Program-made: the position numbers and the translations under genes
Source: Lentisphaeria bacterium
GTDB taxonomy: Bacteria; Verrucomicrobiota; Lentisphaeria; Oligosphaerales; Oligosphaeraceae
Direction: 5' to 3'
NCBI GenBank assembly: GCA_028699735.1
Contig: JAQVUB010000054.1
Location: 1-10,347, forward strand
DNA: 10,347 nucleotides
In this document: positions 7,060 through 10,347 of the stretch, one piece after another
How the letters are laid out: every line of letters begins with the position of its first letter
Numbering within the stretch: the stretch's first letter is position 1
The notes under the pieces: model-generated
Databases searched by the model: none
What the model was told of the DNA's origin: nothing
Seen by the model: the letters and a program-made list of their open reading frames with translations, nothing else

Positions 7060-7085
7060 GTAGTGCACGATCGTTTACTTGTCAA
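7057..7085 (-). promoter_or_regulatory. Promoter of the tetR-methyltransferase operon
   Basis: On the minus strand a perfect TTGACA (7085-7080) is followed by exactly 17 bases and TACAGT (7062-7057, four of six). The start ATG of tetR lies 32 bases beyond the -10. Operator O2 nearly fills the spacer and O1 covers the start-site region, so control should be tight. Confidence 0.75.
7062..7079. promoter_or_regulatory. TetR-type operator O2
   Basis: AGTGCACGATCGTTTACT matches O1 at 14 of 18 positions and keeps its right half exactly. It starts 20 bp from O1, about two helical turns, so two dimers would bind on the same DNA face. It lies between the -35 and -10 hexamers. Confidence 0.65.
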
Positions 7086-7144
7086 CACCATTTCGAACAA
7101 ATTTCATTGTCCGCACATGATCGATCCGGCCGTCGTGAAGAGGT

Positions 7145-7627
7145 TCAGCGATGCCAGAAAAACGGGAAAATATAGGGAAAGCGTTGCCCTATATTGATCA
7201 ATCCGACACCATCTGAGCGACCGATATTGACCAGTCCGATCTGCATTTCAGCTCTGGAGGCAATATTGACGATTCCCCACTGCCATTCATAAGTTTCGTG
7301 TGACGAAAAATTGACAATCCCACACTGAAAATAGGGTTCGGTACCGTAATGAGCAGTCCGGATATTAATCAAACCGAATTGCGGAACTTCTTCACCTGAA
7401 TTTACTAAATTCATTTGGCAGCCTTTGTTTGTAGCAAATCCGGCGATTCCAAATTGCACATAATTGCCCTTATTAAGGATGCCAAAATCAATTCCGGGCT
7501 CATCCCAAAAATCAAATGGATTATAGTTGACAGCGCCAAAACGTATCAGCGAACCGTTCCCTCTATTCACTATGCCAAACTGGAAAAGGTTTTGTGGCAA
7601 ATAGCTTGGGAAATGGTGTCTGTGCAT
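7145..7627 (-). CDS. LA_2272-like surface-repeat protein, small or N-terminally truncated
   Basis: A 160-residue protein made almost wholly of ten short repeats of the form [QDR]-x-G-[IVL]-x-N, starting near residues 16, 29, 47, 58, 71, 83, 101, 116, 129 and 141 (QFGIVN, RFGAVN, DFGILN, QFGLIN, QCGIVN, QWGIVN, QIGLVN). Spacing is 11-18 residues. This pattern fits LA_2272-type surface-repeat proteins, probably a beta-solenoid. Unlike typical members, the ATG start gives no signal peptide. The same frame stays open 44 codons further upstream to a TAG at 7762-7760. That extension includes a hydrophobic IVVLSASIV stretch and a repeat-compatible GILLEIGAYN, but no ATG, GTG or TTG. Either translation begins at the ATG with a cytoplasmic product, or the 5' end has decayed. 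No Shine-Dalgarno is evident. Function is unknown. Confidence 0.6.
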   Translation of the reverse strand: MHRHHFPSYLPQNLFQFGIVNRGNGSLIRFGAVNYNPFDFWDEPGIDFGILNKGNYVQFGIAGFATNKGCQMNLVNSGEEVPQFGLINIRTAHYGTEPYFQCGIVNFSSHETYEWQWGIVNIASRAEMQIGLVNIGRSDGVGLINIGQRFPYIFPFFWHR

Positions 7628-7688
7628 AACTTTCAGATTATTGTAGGCGCCTATTTCCAGCAGTATTCCTTGTAGTTTTCCATCAATT

Positions 7689-7716
7689 AGTATACTACAA
7701 AAACGGTTGCAAACAA
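7689..7716 (-). promoter_or_regulatory. Possible promoter for the surface-repeat gene
   Basis: On the minus strand TTGTTT (7716-7711) and TATACT (7694-7689) are 16 bases apart, giving a start near 7682 and a leader of about 55 bases to the ATG. If real, it lies inside the upward extension of the reading frame and argues for the ATG start. Confidence 0.35.
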
Positions 7717-7746
7717 TTGATGCGCTTAAGACAACTATACTATAAT
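7717..7746 (+). promoter_or_regulatory. Possible divergent promoter
   Basis: TTGATG (7717-7722) and a perfect TATAAT (7741-7746) are separated by 18 bases on the plus strand, almost back to back with the minus-strand candidate. No convincing plus-strand gene follows for about 600 bases, so a small RNA or chance is equally likely. Confidence 0.25.
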
Positions 7747-8027
7747 CCCCCTGAAAAAACTAATAACGGATTCTGTTTTTTTATTTTACCCCGGTTTTTA
7801 ATTTGAACCTTGCCGGTCGCCCAGGGTGCTTTGTGCTTGGATTTTCTTTCCCCTACAACATCAATCTCCAGACAGTCAAAATCCGTTTGCCCGGAACCGC
7901 CGCCGAATACGAATTTGAACTGGCCGCTGATTTCCCGGTTATCAAACGCTTCCTTGTGCATTGATTTCTTGCCGCCGGAGGAATCATTCATTCGGCGGCA
8001 AGCTTGGATTTGAGCCGGTGTCGTCAT
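7740..8027 (-). CDS. Doubtful hypothetical protein (95 aa)
   Basis: An open frame from the ATG at 8027 (a GTG at 8048 is also in frame) to TAG. The product is small, basic at its C-terminus (KVQIKNRGKIKKQ) and has a moderately protein-like middle (SGQFKFVFGGGSGQTDFDCLEIDVVGERK). I recognise no family, signal peptide or membrane segment. Its 3' end overlaps the region holding the surface-repeat frame extension and candidate promoters. A 10-bp hairpin (7968-8002) falls within it. No good ribosome binding site precedes it. It could be a gene remnant. Confidence 0.25.
   Translation of the reverse strand: MTTPAQIQACRRMNDSSGGKKSMHKEAFDNREISGQFKFVFGGGSGQTDFDCLEIDVVGERKSKHKAPWATGKVQIKNRGKIKKQNPLLVFSGGL
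7968..8002. repeat. Strong inverted repeat (10-bp stem, 15-nt loop)
   Basis: CTTGCCGCCG (7968-7977) and CGGCGGCAAG (7993-8002) are exact inverse complements around a 15-base loop. There is no T run on either side, so it is not a standard terminator. Its GC-rich stem stands out from the AT-rich surroundings. Confidence 0.6.
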
Positions 8028-8048
8028 GCGGTAAATCCGTAATCGCAC

Positions 8049-8272
8049 ACGGCTACCAGGTCTTAATGCAGAGATGCATCAAACTACGCAGCATATAACG
8101 GAAAACGCCATGATTTTCACTCCCCGTCCTTTCCAAAAATTCATCTGCAGGCCAAGTTGCCGTTTTTGAGAAGGAGAGAAACGATTTTGGCAGGAAATTT
8201 CATCAGGCAGAATCATCTGAAAACGGTGAATATAATGCGGATTAGGCCTAGCCTACCCCCTAAAAAAAAAGC
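8049..8272. other. Gene-poor stretch upstream of hipBA
   Basis: I see no supportable gene here. A 43-codon frame without a start (8114-8245, ending ENGEYNAD) and short ATG or TTG frames exist but match nothing I know. The stretch contains a TAGGCCTA palindrome (8243-8250) and ends with nine A just before the first hip operator; the A run could act as an UP-like element or be chance. Confidence 0.4.
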
Positions 8273-8288
8273 ATTCCCGATCGGGAAT
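8273..8288. promoter_or_regulatory. hipBA operator O1
   Basis: ATTCCCGATCGGGAAT is a perfect 16-bp palindrome, identical to 8324-8339 and 51 bp from it. It sits just upstream of the -35 of the hip promoter. The TCC...GGA half-site layout recalls E. coli HipB operators (TATCC-N8-GGATA). Binding by this HipB is inferred. Confidence 0.8.
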
Positions 8289-8295
8289 TAAGGCA

Positions 8296-8323
8296 TTGCA
8301 AATCTTTGATTGAACAATATATT
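8296..8323 (+). promoter_or_regulatory. hipBA promoter
   Basis: TTGCAA (8296-8301), 16 bases, then TATATT (8318-8323). The -10 abuts operator O2 and the -35 lies seven bases past O1, so the promoter is framed by the two palindromes. The hipB ATG follows 31 bases after the -10. Confidence 0.65.
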
Positions 8324-8339
8324 ATTCCCGATCGGGAAT
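8324..8339. promoter_or_regulatory. hipBA operator O2
   Basis: Second exact copy of the 16-bp palindrome ATTCCCGATCGGGAAT, directly downstream of the -10 hexamer and covering the expected transcription start. Occupancy here would block initiation; pairing with O1 would allow DNA bending or cooperative binding. Confidence 0.8.
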
Positions 8340-8354
8340 TAAATTGGAGCGATT

Positions 8355-8585
8355 ATGCCACACATCAAATTAAACAATGCTTCAGAAATCGGTTCTCTCA
8401 TTCGCAGAACCCGAAAACAGCAAGGAATTTCACAGGCCATGCTGGCAGGCCTTGCATCGGTTGGGACAAGGTTTATCTCCGACTTGGAAAATGGCAAAGA
8501 GACAATTCAGATACAGAAACTACTTAATGTCTTGAATGCTCTTGGACTTGGGTTATACATCTTCAATCGCTGGGAGAATGACTGA
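8355..8585 (+). CDS. hipB: HipB-like antitoxin, XRE-family helix-turn-helix
   Basis: A 76-residue DNA-binding antitoxin that should neutralise HipA and repress the operon. The helix-turn-helix spans about residues 10-63: IGSLIRRTRKQQGISQAMLA leads into a recognition helix region (GLASVGTRFISDLENGK), then QIQKLLNVLNALGLGLYIF, the typical HipB end that recalls the C-terminal beta strand. The start is fixed by GGAG five bases upstream of the ATG. Its stop overlaps the hipA start by one base (TGATG), so translation is coupled. Two identical palindromes upstream are likely its binding sites. E. coli HipB is somewhat longer (88 residues); the extra C-terminal tail used for degradation control there is largely absent. 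Confidence 0.93.
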   Translation: MPHIKLNNASEIGSLIRRTRKQQGISQAMLAGLASVGTRFISDLENGKETIQIQKLLNVLNALGLGLYIFNRWEND

Positions 8586-9814
8586 TGGAATATCTTGATG
8601 TATATCTGCACGAACGCAAGATTGGAGTCTTGACATCAGACAACGGCCATCTGTCATTTCAATATGATACTGAATACATTCATTCACAAGGGGCAGAGCC
8701 GCTTTCGTTTTCTTTACCAGTCACATCGGAGCCATATTCGGAGCAAGCGATACTCCCTTTCTTTTCCAATTTGCTTCCTGATGAAAAAGTTCGTACCCGC
8801 ATAGCGGAAATACTTCGGATATCTCCAGAAAACATCTTCGGCCTCCTGCGGGAAATAGGTGAAGATTGTGCGGGAGCCATTGCCTTGTTTGCTCCGGGAA
8901 GAAAGCCCACAGAACAAACAAAGCCTATTTACAAGCCCATATCAGAGGATGAAGCCGATGACGTATTAACGCACTTGGCTGAACGCCCGTTGAATATAGG
9001 CGCAGAGAATTTTCGTATATCTGGAGCTGGTGCGCAAGATAAATTGGTTGCATCCGTTTTCAAGGGTAAGGTTTATCTGCCTCTTAACGGCACGCCATCT
9101 ACCCATATCATCAAGCCTGGCATTGAACGTTTTCCGGAAAGCGTGTTCAATGAATTCTTCTGCATGAAACTGGCAAAGGTTTGTGAACTGAAATGCGCTG
9201 ATTGTGATATTCTGACGGTAAAAGGAATTCCGTACTATGTTGTTGAACGCTATGACCGTGAAGAGAAAAATGGTATATGGCAGCGCCTGCATCAGGAGGA
9301 CTTCTGCCAGTTGCTTGGAGTTGATCCGAAAATCAAATATGAATCCGAAGGCGGACCTGGAATCATCCAATGCTTTAGTCTGCTTAGGAAACTTGAATTG
9401 TCTGCTGCGGACACCCTTGCATTTCTTGACCAGATCATTTTCTGTTTCCTGATTGGCAATGGGGATGCGCACGCAAAAAACTTCTCTGTCCTTTACCGAA
9501 ACAGCAAACCGGAACTCGCACCAGCATACGATTTGCTTTCCACAAGCGTCTATCCCAATCTTGCAGCAAAACTAGCAATGAAGATTGATACAGAATACCA
9601 TTTTCGCTGGATTACACATGGAAAATTTGTACGCATGGGGGAAAAGGCTGGTCTGTCAAAAAAAATCATAGAACATGAACTTCAGAACGTGTTAAAAAAA
9701 ATAGCGAAAGCAATGCCAATTCTCCTTGAACGCCTCTCCTCAAAACAACATGCTGATGTTTACAGCAAAATCTGCAGCGGCATAGAAATTAGAACCAGGC
9801 AATTGAATAGTTAA
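8585..9814 (+). CDS. hipA: HipA-family serine/threonine kinase toxin
   Basis: A 409-residue kinase toxin, close to E. coli HipA (440). Family members stop translation by phosphorylating targets such as glutamyl-tRNA synthetase, causing growth arrest or persistence; the target here is not known. The N-terminal subdomain (about 1-105) precedes the kinase core. SGAGAQDK at 146-153 aligns with the E. coli loop bearing the autophosphorylated Ser150, so Ser146 is the likely counterpart. THIIKP supplies the ATP lysine (Lys177). IGNGDAHAKNFS gives the catalytic Asp294 and Asn299, and APAYDLLS gives the metal-binding Asp317. All key residues are present, so it should be active. GGGAG precedes the ATG by eight bases in addition to the one-base overlap with hipB. 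I see no truncation or frameshift. Confidence 0.95.
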   Translation: MEYLDVYLHERKIGVLTSDNGHLSFQYDTEYIHSQGAEPLSFSLPVTSEPYSEQAILPFFSNLLPDEKVRTRIAEILRISPENIFGLLREIGEDCAGAIALFAPGRKPTEQTKPIYKPISEDEADDVLTHLAERPLNIGAENFRISGAGAQDKLVASVFKGKVYLPLNGTPSTHIIKPGIERFPESVFNEFFCMKLAKVCELKCADCDILTVKGIPYYVVERYDREEKNGIWQRLHQEDFCQLLGVDPKIKYESEGGPGIIQCFSLLRKLELSAADTLAFLDQIIFCFLIGNGDAHAKNFSVLYRNSKPELAPAYDLLSTSVYPNLAAKLAMKIDTEYHFRWITHGKFVRMGEKAGLSKKIIEHELQNVLKKIAKAMPILLERLSSKQHADVYSKICSGIEIRTRQLNS

Positions 9815-9912
9815 TAAGCAATACCATTCGGCCAAATATCATCAAAGATAGACAATTCAGCATACTGATTATATTTTTGCCATCCCATCCGGATATTCAG
9901 GAGGAAATGATA

Positions 9913-10272
9913 ATGAGACTATCTGTGGCAGGGGTGTTTCTTGTGCTCGTCGTCCTGGCATGTTCGGCGTGCCGGGCGATCCGGACCCATGATGTCGGCA
10001 AGATCGGCGTGGTGGATGCCATGCGTCTTTACATGACCAATCCCACCGTGGCCGAGTGGCTAAGTAAGACCAAAGCTACGCCAGTGTTTCTTGGGCAGGA
10101 CACTTGGAAGATCAGCCTGCCTGACGGCGAGGTTTTCTATACCGAATACAACACCGACAAAGGCATTCTATACGTCAACCAGATTCATGCCTCCTCTGAT
10201 AATCCGCAGACAGAAGAACGTATCAAGCAGTTGAATCAGGAAATTGAGGCACTGTTTCGCAGAAAACCTTGA
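9913..10272 (+). CDS. Putative small lipoprotein of unknown function
   Basis: A 119-residue protein with a clear export signal: MRLSVAGVFLVLVVLACSAC. A lipid-modified cysteine could be Cys17 (VLAC) or Cys20 (CSAC); neither box is ideal, so signal peptidase I cleavage is also possible. AGGAGG (9899-9904) lies eight bases before this ATG, whereas the in-frame ATG at 9907 is only two bases away, so I start at 9913. The mature part is soluble and shows a WKISLPDGEVFYTEYNTDKGILYVNQI stretch of likely beta strands, then a charged C-terminal helix (TEERIKQLNQEIEALFRRK). I recognise no family. It lies about 100 bases after hipA with a weak own promoter candidate (TAGACA at 9849, TATATT at 9870), so it is probably independent. 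By eye it is more GC-rich than hipBA. Confidence 0.7.
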   Translation: MRLSVAGVFLVLVVLACSACRAIRTHDVGKIGVVDAMRLYMTNPTVAEWLSKTKATPVFLGQDTWKISLPDGEVFYTEYNTDKGILYVNQIHASSDNPQTEERIKQLNQEIEALFRRKP

Positions 10273-10347
10273 CGCCGTCCCCCCACCCCAAAATTTCCCC
10301 GCTGCTCAAGTTCCCATTCATCAGTGCCATTACCAGTCGAGCATGCC

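Noticed and set aside
7810..8013. 67-codon plus-strand frame downstream of the candidate plus-strand promoter.
   Set aside because: Pro/Ser-rich product without a ribosome binding site, and antisense to the somewhat more protein-like minus-strand frame.
8114..8245. 43-codon open frame ending ENGEYNAD, plausible in composition, upstream of hipBA.
   Set aside because: No start codon in frame after the preceding TGA, no homology I recognise, and short enough to occur by chance.
8966..9472. 168-codon minus-strand frame inside hipA.
   Set aside because: Antisense to a kinase with all catalytic motifs intact.

Overview
The window reads as chromosomal DNA of a PVC-group bacterium, most likely Lentisphaerota or a close relative. 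This is inferred from the large GHL10-type glycosidase-like protein with glutamine-amidotransferase-like domains, a sugar-isomerase neighbour, an LA_2272-like surface-repeat protein, and intergenic AACCACGAAA...CACGAAA repeats of a kind I associate with these phyla. No rRNA or other marker settles the taxon.

Left part (1-7085), all on the minus strand. Read in the direction of transcription: a TetR-family regulator gene with a near-consensus promoter carrying two tandem 18-bp operators; a class I SAM methyltransferase whose upstream ATG overlaps the tetR stop (ATGA); a U32-peptidase-like protein with a C-terminal four-cysteine cluster; a 128-bp imperfect inverted repeat built from CACGAAA units; a tRNA-Arg(CCG) gene with its own promoter and a possible terminator; a sugar phosphate isomerase/epimerase-like TIM barrel; and a secreted, roughly 980-residue GHL10-family protein that ends near a hairpin terminator. 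CACGAAA-type repeats lie just downstream of the stop codons of four of these genes. The isomerase and GHL10 genes look like a carbohydrate-use pair. The tetR and methyltransferase genes look like an autoregulated cistron pair.

Middle part (7086-8272). This holds a small protein made of ten short G-[IL]-x-N repeats that lacks a signal peptide at its annotated start, a doubtful 95-codon minus-strand frame containing a strong hairpin, possible divergent promoters, and about 220 bases with no convincing gene. It looks like decayed or low-density accessory DNA.

Right part (8273-10347), plus strand. A complete hipBA toxin-antitoxin operon is preceded by two identical 16-bp palindromes that flank its promoter. 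HipA keeps its autophosphorylation-loop serine, ATP lysine and catalytic residues. A small putative lipoprotein gene with a strong ribosome binding site follows. The last 75 bases contain nothing I can identify.

No wholly new multi-gene system is evident. The strongest leads are the 3'-end repeat family with its large hairpin, the two tandem-operator control regions (tetR and hipBA), and the Fe-S-like U32 relative.
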